Positions 8,238-15,763 of a DNA stretch of 40,470 bases are shown here, piece after piece (the first letter of the stretch is position 1; the number at the start of each line of letters is the position of its first letter). The DNA lies in assembly GCF_020438995.1 (NCBI RefSeq), contig NZ_JAGQTN010000064.1:1-40470 (forward strand), written 5' to 3'. The notes beneath the pieces are model-generated. The model saw nothing but the letters and a program-made list of their open reading frames with translations, made no database searches and had not been told where the DNA came from. The translations under genes and the position numbers were made by a program. This DNA is from Gordonia sp. (in: high G+C Gram-positive bacteria) (lineage in GTDB: Bacteria; Actinomycetota; Actinomycetes; Mycobacteriales; Mycobacteriaceae).

Positions 8238-11200
8238 TCAGCCGAGAAGGCGGTCCGCGTCGTTGTCTCTCCCGGCGGCGCGATATGCGGCCACAAGGTT
8301 GTCGCGAGTAATCGCGGTGTCAGGGTGGTCAGACCGGAGCACACGTTCGCAACCGGAGACAGTCTCCTCGTAGAGAGTGATGGCCTCGGCCAGACGGCCC
8401 ACTTGAAAGTACATGCCTGCGAGGTTGTTGCGGGTGGTCAGGGTGTTGGGGTGGTCGGGTCCGAGGACTCGTTCGCGGTCGGTGAGGGTGTCCTGGTGCA
8501 GGGTGATGGCCTCGGGCAGACGCCCCGCCGCCCCATAGGCCTCAGCGAGGTTGTTGCGGGAAGTCAGAGTGTCGGGGTGGTCGGGTCCGAGGACTCGTTC
8601 GCGGTCGGCGAGTATGTCCTCGTACAGGGTGATGGCCTCAGCGAGGTGCCCAACCGCCCGGTAGGCGCCTGCGAGGTTGTTGCGGGTGGTCAGGGTGTCG
8701 GGGTGGTCGGGTCCGAGGACTCGTTCGCGGTCGGTGAGGGTGTCCTGGTACATGATGATTGCCTCGGCGAGGCGCCCAGCCGACTCGTAGGCACCGGCGA
8801 GGTAACTGCGGGTGGCCAAGACTTCTGGGTGGTCAGCTCCGAGACCATGTACGCGATTGGTGAGAGTGTCCTCGTGCAGAGCGATAGCCTCGGTGAGATC
8901 ACCACCCGCTCGTTTGGCGACGGCGAGGTTGTTGCGGGTGGTCAGGGTGATGGGGTGGTCGGGTCCGAGAATACGATCACTGTCGGCGAGAGCGACCTCG
9001 AATTGCGCGATGGCTTCGGTAAGGCGTCCGGCTTCTGAGTAGGCGTCGGCGAGGTTGTTGCGGGTGGCCAAGGTGATGAGGTTGTCAGGGCCGAAAATGT
9101 GCTCACTGTCGGCGAGAATGCCTTCGTACCTGGTGATGGCTTCGGTCAGGCGTCCGGCTTCCGAGTAGGCGACGGCGAGATTGTTGCGGGAGTTCAGAGT
9201 ATCGGGGTGGTCAGCCCCAAGAACATGCTCACGATCGGTGAGCGTGTCTTCATACAAGGCGATGGCCTCGGTAAGGCGTCCGGCCGACATATAGGCCCCG
9301 GCTAGTTCATTGCGGTAGGTCAGAGTATCGGGATTGCCGGCTCCGAGGACACGCTCGCTGTCGGTCACCAACCTGGTTCCGGCGCGGATTGCGGTGGCGA
9401 GGTCCGCGCATTTACGGCGGTTGTTTACAACCCACATTCTCAGCGGGAATAGAATTTTGGATAGGTCTGTCGGCTGGTCGGACATCTGTACACGGTTCGA
9501 AAGGGCTTCGACGTGCGGGGTCAGATGCGCGCCGAAAGCTCTCTGACTCCACGTGTCCGCGGAATCGGGGAAGACATGCCACAGTGCTGCACTGGCGTCG
9601 GCAATGGCGTCGGTCAGCTGGGCTGGGGTGCCGCGTTCGCGGATGACGCGGGCGGTGAGGCGATGCATGACCAGGGTGTTGTCGTCGGTGTAGGTCAGCA
9701 GGGACAGTCCGCAAAGGTCGTCGATGGCGTCCTCGACATCAAGTTCGTCGATGTCTTCGCTGGTTGTGGCGAGGGCCAGCAGGATGCGTTGATCGACGCC
9801 GTCGGGGGCGAGTACTGCGACGACGCCGGCGATGTGTTGGCTGAGCGGTTCGACGGTGTCGACGGCCAGGCTCAGGGCTTCGACTGCGCAACCTGGATAG
9901 TCCTGCCCTGGGGTTCTCTTGAGGGCAGATCTGAGCGGGTAGTTGGTCAGAATTGTCGAATACTTGTCGTAGGTGTAACGCCGACGGGCGATAGTGGCGG
10001 CGGCAGCAGCAAGGGCGAGAGCGAGATCGCCGAGGTCCTCGGCCAGCATGTCGGCGCCGACCGGGTCTGCCAGGGCGGTCACCGTGTCGAGGTAGGCGAT
10101 CGATTGATCGCGGTCGTAGACACCCAATTCGACGTGGTTGCCGTTGTCGCTGTAGTGGGCGAATCCTTTGTCGGTGGTGGTGATGAGGGTCCGGGTCGAA
10201 CCCGATGGAAGGTAGCCGCGCAGGGTGTCGGGGTCGGTCGCGTTGTCGAACACGAGAAGATTTCGGCCCGAATCGCTCGAAAGATGGTTGCGTAGCCGTT
10301 CGGCGGATCCCTGCGGGTTACCGTCGGGGTCTGCCACGCCGAGAGCGTCGGCGACCACCGCCAGGTCGGTGAGGATAGTGTCGGCAGACTCTGCGTTGAT
10401 CCATCCGACGAGGTCCCAGCCCCGGCTACGGCAGTCACGCGCGACCGCTGCGGCGACCTGTGTCTTACCGACACCACGCATCCCTGACAGCGCATACACC
10501 ACCGATACGCCCGCAGTAGCGTTGAGTTGCTCGATCAGTGAAATGACCTGTGGCCGTTCGATATACCCGCGAGGGTATAGCGGGATCGGCCCCACCGACA
10601 ACCCCTGCCTCGGTGGTGTGCCGGCGACAACCCACGTGTCGGGTAAGCCGATGCCGAGGATCTCGCAGAATCTGGCCTTCGAATCTGGTTGCAGCAGATC
10701 GATCGCATGAACCGGTGTCATCGTGAGGTTGCCGGTGCCGGCTTGGAGGATATGCCCACGGATCACACCCAGCACGTGTCCGGAATCGGGATGGAGCACC
10801 GCTGTGCCCGAGAAGCCTGCCCAACCGGTCTTGACGGTGTCACCGGTCAAAGGTGGTGCGTCAGTTGGGGGTTGCGTGATTCGGTAGGTCCCTGACCAGT
10901 CTCGGTGACCGTCGAAGGCGTGCTGTCTTTCCGCAAGCGGGATATGGCCGTCGGTATCGGCCACATGCTGTCCCTTCCAGTGCGGAAAGCCGTAGGCGAC
11001 CGCCGGGACACGGGCATCGGAGTCGTCGCTCAGCCGAGCGAATCCCAGAGTGGCGACAGGCTCAAGGTCAGCGGCATCAAGGATCGCGAGATCGACATCG
11101 TCGTTGTCACTGCGCCACACGACAATAGCCGCCGACAGATTGCCGTCGACACGCACCTGAATATCGTCGCCGGGTGCGCAATGGCCGGCGGTCAGGATGT

Positions 11201-11324
11201 AGGTGTCCCCGATGTGGATACCCGAGCCGCGCCTTACCTCACCCACATGGGTGTACTCGATGTACGTCGCCCGCGCCGACGGTCGGGTGGTGTCGCCAGG
11301 ATCTCCGGTCATACTCGCGGCCAC
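8238..11324 (-). CDS. trypsin-like protease / STAND NTPase / TPR conflict protein
   Basis: A 1028-residue three-part protein. Residues ~20-215 are a chymotrypsin-fold protease with triad H48 (TAGHC), D78 (DVDLAIL) and S172 (GFSGTA). Residues ~255-560 are an NB-ARC-like STAND NTPase with Walker A GMRGVGKT (281-288) and Walker B LLVFD ending at D360. Residues ~655-1028 are nine tetratricopeptide repeats of exactly 42 residues, kinesin-light-chain type (RVLGPDHPDTL..RNNLA.AY..AGRL.EAI). No signal peptide or membrane segment. Such architectures belong to NTP-dependent defence systems: TPRs sense, the NTPase switches, the protease is the effector (inference here). A GTG at 11324 with GGGGG upstream starts it; ATG 11312 is an alternative. 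It follows a Trypco2 gene by 9 nt, so they form one operon. Confidence 0.88.
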   Translation of the reverse strand: MAASMTGDPGDTTRPSARATYIEYTHVGEVRRGSGIHIGDTYILTAGHCAPGDDIQVRVDGNLSAAIVVWRSDNDDVDLAILDAADLEPVATLGFARLSDDSDARVPAVAYGFPHWKGQHVADTDGHIPLAERQHAFDGHRDWSGTYRITQPPTDAPPLTGDTVKTGWAGFSGTAVLHPDSGHVLGVIRGHILQAGTGNLTMTPVHAIDLLQPDSKARFCEILGIGLPDTWVVAGTPPRQGLSVGPIPLYPRGYIERPQVISLIEQLNATAGVSVVYALSGMRGVGKTQVAAAVARDCRSRGWDLVGWINAESADTILTDLAVVADALGVADPDGNPQGSAERLRNHLSSDSGRNLLVFDNATDPDTLRGYLPSGSTRTLITTTDKGFAHYSDNGNHVELGVYDRDQSIAYLDTVTALADPVGADMLAEDLGDLALALAAAAATIARRRYTYDKYSTILTNYPLRSALKRTPGQDYPGCAVEALSLAVDTVEPLSQHIAGVVAVLAPDGVDQRILLALATTSEDIDELDVEDAIDDLCGLSLLTYTDDNTLVMHRLTARVIRERGTPAQLTDAIADASAALWHVFPDSADTWSQRAFGAHLTPHVEALSNRVQMSDQPTDLSKILFPLRMWVVNNRRKCADLATAIRAGTRLVTDSERVLGAGNPDTLTYRNELAGAYMSAGRLTEAIALYEDTLTDREHVLGADHPDTLNSRNNLAVAYSEAGRLTEAITRYEGILADSEHIFGPDNLITLATRNNLADAYSEAGRLTEAIAQFEVALADSDRILGPDHPITLTTRNNLAVAKRAGGDLTEAIALHEDTLTNRVHGLGADHPEVLATRSYLAGAYESAGRLAEAIIMYQDTLTDRERVLGPDHPDTLTTRNNLAGAYRAVGHLAEAITLYEDILADRERVLGPDHPDTLTSRNNLAEAYGAAGRLPEAITLHQDTLTDRERVLGPDHPNTLTTRNNLAGMYFQVGRLAEAITLYEETVSGCERVLRSDHPDTAITRDNLVAAYRAAGRDNDADRLLG
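8241..9362 (-). repeat. nine tandem 126-bp TPR-coding repeats
   Basis: The C-terminal part of the STAND gene is nine consecutive 42-codon units. Units 6, 7 and 8 (roughly 8360-8730) are almost identical at DNA level, whereas units 1-5 and 9 have drifted. Such homogeneity suggests recent duplication or gene conversion and the ability to change repeat number by recombination. Confidence 0.85.
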
Positions 11325-11333
11325 CGCCCCCGA

Positions 11334-11726
11334 TCAGTGATATTCGGTTGCGTCATCGTCGGTTACAGGTCCGTCGATGAGGATTTCGGTTGCCTCACCG
11401 GTCCGGGCGTCGACACGGACCGGGTTCAGTGACAGCTTGATCGTCTGCGTGGCCGAACTCGTAGCCGACCCTTTCGCTGACGCGTTCACCAACCACCACT
11501 TGATGCCGGCTTCGGCCTCGCCGGTCACCGAGAAATCGATGTTCAGCGTCACCTCGATCTCCGAGGGTTTGAACTGCAACAGATACTCGCTGCCGTCCTC
11601 ATCGAAGTAAGGAGTGCGACCGTTCCACATCGACCGCGCCAACTCATCACGTAATGAGTCGATCGCCTCTGACAATGCCACCCGACCCTGCAGCCGTTGA
11701 GGGTCTGTCTGATGAGCCATCGCCAC
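11334..11726 (-). CDS. Trypco2 (trypsin-co-occurring domain 2) protein
   Basis: A 130-residue protein with the Trypco2 pattern: an N-terminal helix (LSEAIDSLRDELAR, residues ~18-31), then an all-beta domain ending in GIKWWLVNASAKGS followed by ATQTIKLSLNPV, the segment I recognise from this family. Trypco2 proteins are found beside trypsin-like STAND proteins in predicted conflict systems; their biochemical role is unknown, with substrate, activator or inhibitor of the protease as options. The GTG at 11726 lies 8 nt after GGGAG, with ATG 11720 as an alternative. The trypsin-STAND-TPR gene begins 9 nt after its stop. It is soluble with no signal peptide. Confidence 0.8.
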   Translation of the reverse strand: MAMAHQTDPQRLQGRVALSEAIDSLRDELARSMWNGRTPYFDEDGSEYLLQFKPSEIEVTLNIDFSVTGEAEAGIKWWLVNASAKGSATSSATQTIKLSLNPVRVDARTGEATEILIDGPVTDDDATEYH

Positions 11727-11853
11727 CGCATTTTCTCCCGCCCGCGCGGGTCGAATTCGTCAAGTCCTGTGAATCCGGAAAGAACATCCTCTCGCAGGAT
11801 AGCGTCAGCCGTGGTCGCGTCGGCACTATTCGCCGGCCAGCGCCACACACCCG

Positions 11854-11919
11854 GCCAGTGCGCACCCGGGATCGTGCAACTGCCAACACGGCGGGGTTGA
11901 GATCGAATGTTGTGCGCAT
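11854..11919 (-). pseudogene. possible VapB-like antitoxin remnant
   Basis: From an ATG at 11919 the minus strand reads MRTTFDLNPAVLAVARSRV, which closely resembles the first residues of VapB-type (ribbon-helix-helix) antitoxins, typically MRTT.DLD..VL..AR. After about 22 codons the resemblance ends and the frame becomes low-quality sequence running into the Trypco2 gene. No VapC toxin follows. It would be a relic of a toxin-antitoxin locus; chance resemblance is possible given the short length. Confidence 0.3.
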
Positions 11920-11976
11920 GCCGTCGCCAGCGCACTCTTGCGGATCGCCAACTTGATTGCGATTGCTGACTGAGTA

Positions 11977-12018
11977 CCAATAGATTAGTAGTATCTGCCA
12001 TTGTTCCTAATCTATTGG
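11977..12018 (+). promoter_or_regulatory. hipBA operator/promoter (12-bp inverted repeat)
   Basis: CCAATAGATTAG at 11977-11988 and its exact complement CTAATCTATTGG at 12007-12018 lie 30 bp apart centre to centre, about three helical turns. Each arm is itself nearly palindromic (AAT..ATT). A TAGTAT -10-like box (11989-11994) lies in the spacer, and the second arm overlaps the hipB ribosome site. HipB-type antitoxins bind paired palindromes to repress their operon, so this is very likely the autoregulatory operator. Confidence 0.7.
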
Positions 12019-12027
12019 GAGGTATGG

Positions 12028-12375
12028 ATGGGTAGACAGCAGTCGAGTCTGCATCCGGCCGCCCGGGAGGCGCTGCGTATTCTCGGTGCGCAGGTGCGCG
12101 CCGCCCGCGTCGAGAAGCGGTGGACCGGCGACGATCTCGCTGAGGCTGCCGGAGTGTCGCGCTACACCATCACGCAGATCGAGAACGGTGCGCCGGCGGT
12201 GGGGATAGGTAATGTGCTCAGCGTGGCCGCCATCGCCGGGGTGCCGTTGTTCGGGGCAGCCGATCGTGCGGAGCTCGCCGCGATGCGAGCGCGCGCCGAA
12301 GATCGTGTCGCTCTGCTGCCGTCGCGGGTGGACAAGCCGAGACGTCGAATGAGTGACGATGACCTCGACTTCTGA
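12028..12375 (+). CDS. hipB: HipB-like helix-turn-helix antitoxin
   Basis: A 115-residue XRE/Cro-type DNA-binding protein: the helix-turn-helix spans residues ~20-75 (LGAQVRAARVEKRWTGDDLA, then AAGVSRYTITQIENG). It is the antitoxin and repressor partner of the downstream HipA kinase. The ATG at 12028 has a GGGAGG site at 12017-12022, inside the operator's second arm; an upstream in-frame TTG at 12001 lies in the operator and is rejected. Its 3' end overlaps hipA by 23 nt (or 17 if hipA begins at ATG 12359), indicating coupling. Autoregulation through the 11977-12018 inverted repeat is expected. Confidence 0.82.
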   Translation: MGRQQSSLHPAAREALRILGAQVRAARVEKRWTGDDLAEAAGVSRYTITQIENGAPAVGIGNVLSVAAIAGVPLFGAADRAELAAMRARAEDRVALLPSRVDKPRRRMSDDDLDF

Positions 12376-13582
12376 AGCCTTCGTGTGGGTGTGGCTCCCG
12401 GGCAGTGCCGAGCCGGTCCCTGCGGGCCGCCTTGAGTTGCGTTCCGACGGACTCTGGTTCGGCTATGGGCGCGGTTACCTTGCCCGGCATGACGCGATCA
12501 GTCTGGCGCCGTCGCTACCACTGACGACGGACGAGTTCGGTCCGGACGCTGACCTCGGCATGCCCGGTGCGCTCCGTGATGGTGCGCCGGATGCGTGGGG
12601 CAGGCGCGTGATCCTGCACGCGCTGACCGATGCACGGGGTCGCGATGTCGAGACCGGAGATCTCACCGAACTCACCTACCTACTGGCGTCGGGTTCGAAT
12701 CGTCTGGGGGCCATTGATTTCCAGGCGAGTGCAACGCGCTATGTCTCGCGCACGGATACGGCGAGCCTCGACGAATTGGGCAGGGCCGCACAGATCGTCG
12801 ACGAAGGCGGCGAGTTGCCTGTGGCGCTCGCCTCGGCGCTCGTACACGGCACTTCGATGGGTGGCGCGCACCCCAAAGCGCTCATTGCGGACGGCGACAC
12901 CGAACTGCTCGCGAAGTTCAGTACGTCCGACGACATCCTGCCTGTGGTCAAAGCGGAAGCCGCGAGTATCGAACTGGCCCGGCACGTGGGCCTGGATGTT
13001 CCGGCCGCGCGGCTGGTGCGGGCGGCCGGACGGGACGCGCTGCTCATCGAGCGTTTCGACCGTCCGGGTGGTGGTAGACGTATCCCGGTGGTGTCGGCTC
13101 TGACGCTGTCCGGTCTCGGTGAGATGACCGCACGGTACGGCAGCTACGTCGACCTGCTGGCGTCGCTGCGGGAATCGGGTTCCGATGCCGGTGAGGAATT
13201 GTTCCGGCGTGTCGCGTTCAATATCGCGATCAGCAATACCGATGACCATCTGCGGAACCATGCCGCGTTCTGGGATGGCCGGGCACTCGCTCTCACCCCC
13301 GCATACGACCTCTCGCCGATGAGCCGCACCGGTGAAACCGCAAGCCAGGCGATTGCGTATGGCGCGGACGGTCAACGGGACAGTAATTTGGCGACCCTGG
13401 TGAGGTATTGCGGCGAGTACGGGCTGTCACGCCGGCGCGGCCACGACGTCGCCCAGGCTGTTGTCACGGCGATACACGACAACTGGGACTCCGCCGCCGA
13501 CGTTGCACAACTCACGCAGGCAGAGCGTGCGGTGCTGCTGGGTCGTCAGTTCCTCAATCCGGGCAGCATCCGGGGATTGTGA
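12353..13582 (+). CDS. hipA: HipA-like serine/threonine kinase toxin
   Basis: A 409-residue HipA-family kinase, near the usual length. Visible motifs: glycine-rich P-loop GTSMGGAHPK (166-175), ATP-binding lysine K188 in LLAKFS, catalytic loop SNTDDHLRNH (294-303) and the metal-binding YDLSP (318-322). HipA toxins phosphorylate translation factors such as glutamyl-tRNA synthetase, inhibit growth and cause persistence; the target here is unknown. All key residues are present, so it is probably active. GTG 12353 or ATG 12359 may start it; both overlap hipB. It closes the conflict island and ends 19 nt before a strong bidirectional hairpin shared with the convergent Lon-domain gene. Confidence 0.87.
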   Translation: MTMTSTSEAFVWVWLPGSAEPVPAGRLELRSDGLWFGYGRGYLARHDAISLAPSLPLTTDEFGPDADLGMPGALRDGAPDAWGRRVILHALTDARGRDVETGDLTELTYLLASGSNRLGAIDFQASATRYVSRTDTASLDELGRAAQIVDEGGELPVALASALVHGTSMGGAHPKALIADGDTELLAKFSTSDDILPVVKAEAASIELARHVGLDVPAARLVRAAGRDALLIERFDRPGGGRRIPVVSALTLSGLGEMTARYGSYVDLLASLRESGSDAGEELFRRVAFNIAISNTDDHLRNHAAFWDGRALALTPAYDLSPMSRTGETASQAIAYGADGQRDSNLATLVRYCGEYGLSRRRGHDVAQAVVTAIHDNWDSAADVAQLTQAERAVLLGRQFLNPGSIRGL

Positions 13583-13600
13583 TTGCCTCCGCTGAGAACT

Positions 13601-13635
13601 TTGCTGCCGGTTCTGGAATCCGGAACCGGCAGCAA
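13601..13635. terminator. bidirectional terminator hairpin
   Basis: TTGCTGCCGGTTC (13601-13613) pairs perfectly with GAACCGGCAGCAA (13623-13635) around a 9-nt loop. It lies between the convergent hipA and Lon-domain genes, 18-19 nt from each stop codon. Confidence 0.8.
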
Positions 13636-13653
13636 GGTGTGTGGCGCCGGCGG

Positions 13654-14373
13654 CTACTTCGAGAACGCCACCGCCGCGGCCAGGCCGTCGATGGCGTCGT
13701 CGAGGATGCGGAGTTGGGTGTCGGCGTCGTCGGCTTCGAGAACCGACTGCCTGTCCGACGATCCGATCGGCAGGCGCGCGGCCCAGCCGGCCACTCCCAG
13801 CTCGACGGCGAGGTCGGCGTCGAGGGACGTCAGATCGATCACCAGGCGCTCGACCGGGTTGAGCTCGATGGCCGCGACACCACGGGCGTCGGCGAAGTCC
13901 TCCAGCAGCGTCGACACCCGGGCGCACAGCAATCCGAACGCCGCCCGATGCTCGATGGTCACCGGGGGAGTGGGCAGTGGTTGCACCGTCGCCCGCGGGT
14001 ACGGTGCCTCGGGCAACCACTCGACGACGCGGAAACGGTTGCCGCCCACACAGCTCAGCGCCGCCTGACCGTCGGGGCGGCGGGACATCTGGGCGATGTC
14101 GGCGTAGGTGCCGACGTCGTAGCGGGCGTCGCCGCCGCCGACCTCGTGCCCCTGGGAGATCAGCACCACTCCGAAACCCGGTGGCCGCAACACCGGCTCG
14201 GGTGCCCGCGGATCCTCCTCGCGGCGATCGAGCAACGTCCGGTACTCATCGAGGGTGTCGGTGAGCAGCATCCGATAGCGCGGCTCAAAGATCCTCAGCG
14301 GCAACGACTCCCCGGGCAGTAACGCGCGGCCCAGCGGGAACATCGGGATGGTCGCGGGCTCCCACCGGTCCAC
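13654..14373 (-). CDS. LON peptidase substrate-binding-domain protein
   Basis: A 239-residue protein consisting of a Lon N-terminal (substrate-binding) domain alone, without ATPase or protease parts. It opens with the family signature (IPMFPLGRALLPGESLPLRIFEPRYR, split over residues 9-34) and keeps the GVVLISQGHEVGG block. Stand-alone Lon-N proteins are common in actinobacteria and their function is unknown; binding of unfolded or specific protein substrates is the usual guess. The start is GTG 14373 with GGGAGG 5 nt upstream. It is downstream of mhuD on the same strand with a 10-nt gap, so it may be cotranscribed with it. It converges on hipA. Confidence 0.85.
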   Translation of the reverse strand: MDRWEPATIPMFPLGRALLPGESLPLRIFEPRYRMLLTDTLDEYRTLLDRREEDPRAPEPVLRPPGFGVVLISQGHEVGGGDARYDVGTYADIAQMSRRPDGQAALSCVGGNRFRVVEWLPEAPYPRATVQPLPTPPVTIEHRAAFGLLCARVSTLLEDFADARGVAAIELNPVERLVIDLTSLDADLAVELGVAGWAARLPIGSSDRQSVLEADDADTQLRILDDAIDGLAAAVAFSK

Positions 14374-14383
14374 GCAGACCTCC

Positions 14384-14692
14384 CTACGAGGTGGGCTTCT
14401 GGTCGATCACGACCTCGAACTCGAGCAGATCGGCACCGGAGGCGACAGGATTGCGCTGCTCACCCGCGTGGGCCGCCCGGGCCGGACCCGACGCCCAGTT
14501 CCGGAAGTCCTCCTCGGTCTCCCAATTGGTGACCACGAAGTAGCGGTCCTCGCCCTTGACCGGGCGCAAGAGCTGGAAACCGAGGAAACCGGGAGAGCCG
14601 TCGACCGAGTGTGCGCGGGCATGGAACCGCTTCTCCAGTTCGGGGCCGGCGCCCTCGGGAATCCTGATCGCGTTGATCTTCACCACTGCCAT
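14384..14692 (-). CDS. mhuD: haem-degrading monooxygenase MhuD
   Basis: A 102-residue ferredoxin-like-fold (ABM superfamily) haem oxygenase, orthologue of M. tuberculosis Rv3592. Key residues are conserved at identical numbers: N7, R26, W66 and haem-ligand H75. MhuD degrades host or environmental haem to mycobilin and iron in the cytoplasm, as a dimer. The ATG at 14692 is preceded by TAGGGT exactly 7 nt upstream and by no Shine-Dalgarno, so the mRNA is probably leaderless. The divergent neighbour is the alpha/beta hydrolase that also neighbours it in mycobacteria (Rv3591c). No iron box was recognised. Confidence 0.92.
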   Translation of the reverse strand: MAVVKINAIRIPEGAGPELEKRFHARAHSVDGSPGFLGFQLLRPVKGEDRYFVVTNWETEEDFRNWASGPARAAHAGEQRNPVASGADLLEFEVVIDQKPTS

Positions 14693-14813
14693 GCCGAACA
14701 CCCTACTGCCGCGAACCGGCTCCGGATAGGTCCGGCGGGCCCGTGCGCCCGGTGGAGCGCGGGGCAGGGTGGCGCGGGCGGTGTGGTGCGGGCGCAACCG
14801 GACGACCGTCCAA

Positions 14814-14819
14814 TATTCT
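14814..14819 (+). promoter_or_regulatory. -10 box for leaderless alpha/beta hydrolase mRNA
   Basis: TATTCT ends 7 nt before the GTG at 14827, the spacing expected when the start codon is the first transcribed base. The divergent mhuD has its own TAGGGT box at 14700-14705 on the minus strand, also 7 nt before its ATG, so this pair shares a 134-bp divergent leaderless promoter region. Confidence 0.6.
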
Positions 14820-14826
14820 GGTGACC

Positions 14827-15693
14827 GTGACCACAGTCCCGAAAAGCATCGCGCCGGAAAAGCACATTGCGGACATCGGGTTGCTCGATCACGGCGGCGA
14901 CGACGGACCGCTCGGCCCGATCGTCCTGCTGCACGGGCTGATGGGACGAGGGCGCACCTGGCGCAGGCAGATTCCTTGGCTGCGGCGATACGGGCGCGTG
15001 TTCACCTTCGACGCCGCCTTCCACACCGGTGCCGACCCCGACGACCCGGACGGCCCCGACGACCCGGCCGAACTGTCCACCGAACGATTCGTCGCCGATG
15101 TCGCCGAGATCCTCACCTGGATCGACCGCGGGCCCGCCGTGCTCATCGGCCATTCAATGGGCGGGCTGCACGCCTGGTGCACGGCCGCGGCCTACCCGGA
15201 GATGGTGAGCGCGCTCGTCGTCGAGGACATGGCCCCCGACTTCCGTGGTCAGACCACGCGATCATGGACGCCCTGGTTCAACAGCTGGCCCGATCGCTTC
15301 GAATCGCTCGACGCCGCCGTCGCCATGTTCGGTCCGGTCGCCGGCCGCTACTTCTACGAAGCGTTCGATGACGGTGCGCTGCACGGTTCTCTCGACGTCT
15401 GGGCCGACATCGCCGAGGAATGGGGCGGACGCCACTTCTGGGACCAGTGGGCCGCGGTCACCGTACCCACACTGGTCATCGAGGCCGGGTACAGCGTCAC
15501 CCCGCCCGGGCAGATGCGCCGCATGTGCTGGACCAATCCGCGCGCCCGCTACCTGAAGGTGCCCGGCGCCGGACACCTCGTCCACGACGACGCTCCCGAG
15601 TTCTATCGCGGCGCGATCGAGGCGTTTCTGTCCATGAACAAGCCGCGACCGGGCAGACACAGCGATATGGCGGACGGCCCGGCCGGGCGGTGA
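14827..15693 (+). CDS. alpha/beta-fold hydrolase (Rv3591c-like)
   Basis: A 288-residue alpha/beta hydrolase. It has the oxyanion HG motif LLHGLMGRG (residues ~29-37), the nucleophile elbow GHSMGG (S in GHS) and a late histidine in GAGHLVHDD. The substrate is unknown, though orthologues sit next to mhuD across mycobacteria. GTG 14827 is chosen because a TATTCT box lies 7 nt upstream with no ribosome site; GTG 14821 and 14743 are longer in-frame options. It converges on the QYGQP-repeat membrane gene across a perfect terminator hairpin. Confidence 0.87.
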   Translation: MTTVPKSIAPEKHIADIGLLDHGGDDGPLGPIVLLHGLMGRGRTWRRQIPWLRRYGRVFTFDAAFHTGADPDDPDGPDDPAELSTERFVADVAEILTWIDRGPAVLIGHSMGGLHAWCTAAAYPEMVSALVVEDMAPDFRGQTTRSWTPWFNSWPDRFESLDAAVAMFGPVAGRYFYEAFDDGALHGSLDVWADIAEEWGGRHFWDQWAAVTVPTLVIEAGYSVTPPGQMRRMCWTNPRARYLKVPGAGHLVHDDAPEFYRGAIEAFLSMNKPRPGRHSDMADGPAGR

Positions 15694-15705
15694 CTCCCGG
15701 CAAGA

Positions 15706-15740
15706 AGAATCCCGGTGCCTGTGGGAGGCACCGGGATTCT
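15706..15740. terminator. bidirectional terminator hairpin
   Basis: AGAATCCCGGTGCCT (15706-15720) pairs perfectly with AGGCACCGGGATTCT (15726-15740) around a 5-nt loop, between the convergent alpha/beta hydrolase and QYGQP-repeat genes. Confidence 0.88.
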
Positions 15741-15763
15741 CGGTAGGGGACGGGCGCGAGCCG

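Larger units (their letters stand above)
11727..12027. promoter_or_regulatory. divergent intergenic region, Trypco2 operon / hipBA
   Basis: About 300 bp with no convincing intact gene. On the minus side, ATCCT-ctcgc-AGGAT (11790-11804) sits in front of the Trypco2 operon and could be a regulatory dyad. On the plus side are the hipB operator and promoter (11977-12018). Between them is a short VapB-like N-terminal fragment (11854-11919, minus strand). A 150-codon minus frame across the region has arginine/serine-rich, non-protein-like composition and is not called. Confidence 0.5.

Noticed and set aside
8241-9362. CRISPR-like regular repeats
   Set aside because: The 126-bp periodicity is in frame and encodes 42-residue TPRs; there are no unique spacers.
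8238-11726. bacterial gasdermin system
   Set aside because: Trypsin-like STAND proteins can partner gasdermins, but the adjacent small protein is Trypco2-like and no ~260-residue gasdermin-like gene is nearby.
11549-12001. 150-codon minus-strand open frame across the Trypco2/hipB gap
   Set aside because: Arg/Ser/Trp-rich, overlaps the Trypco2 gene in another frame and starts inside the hipB operator spacer.
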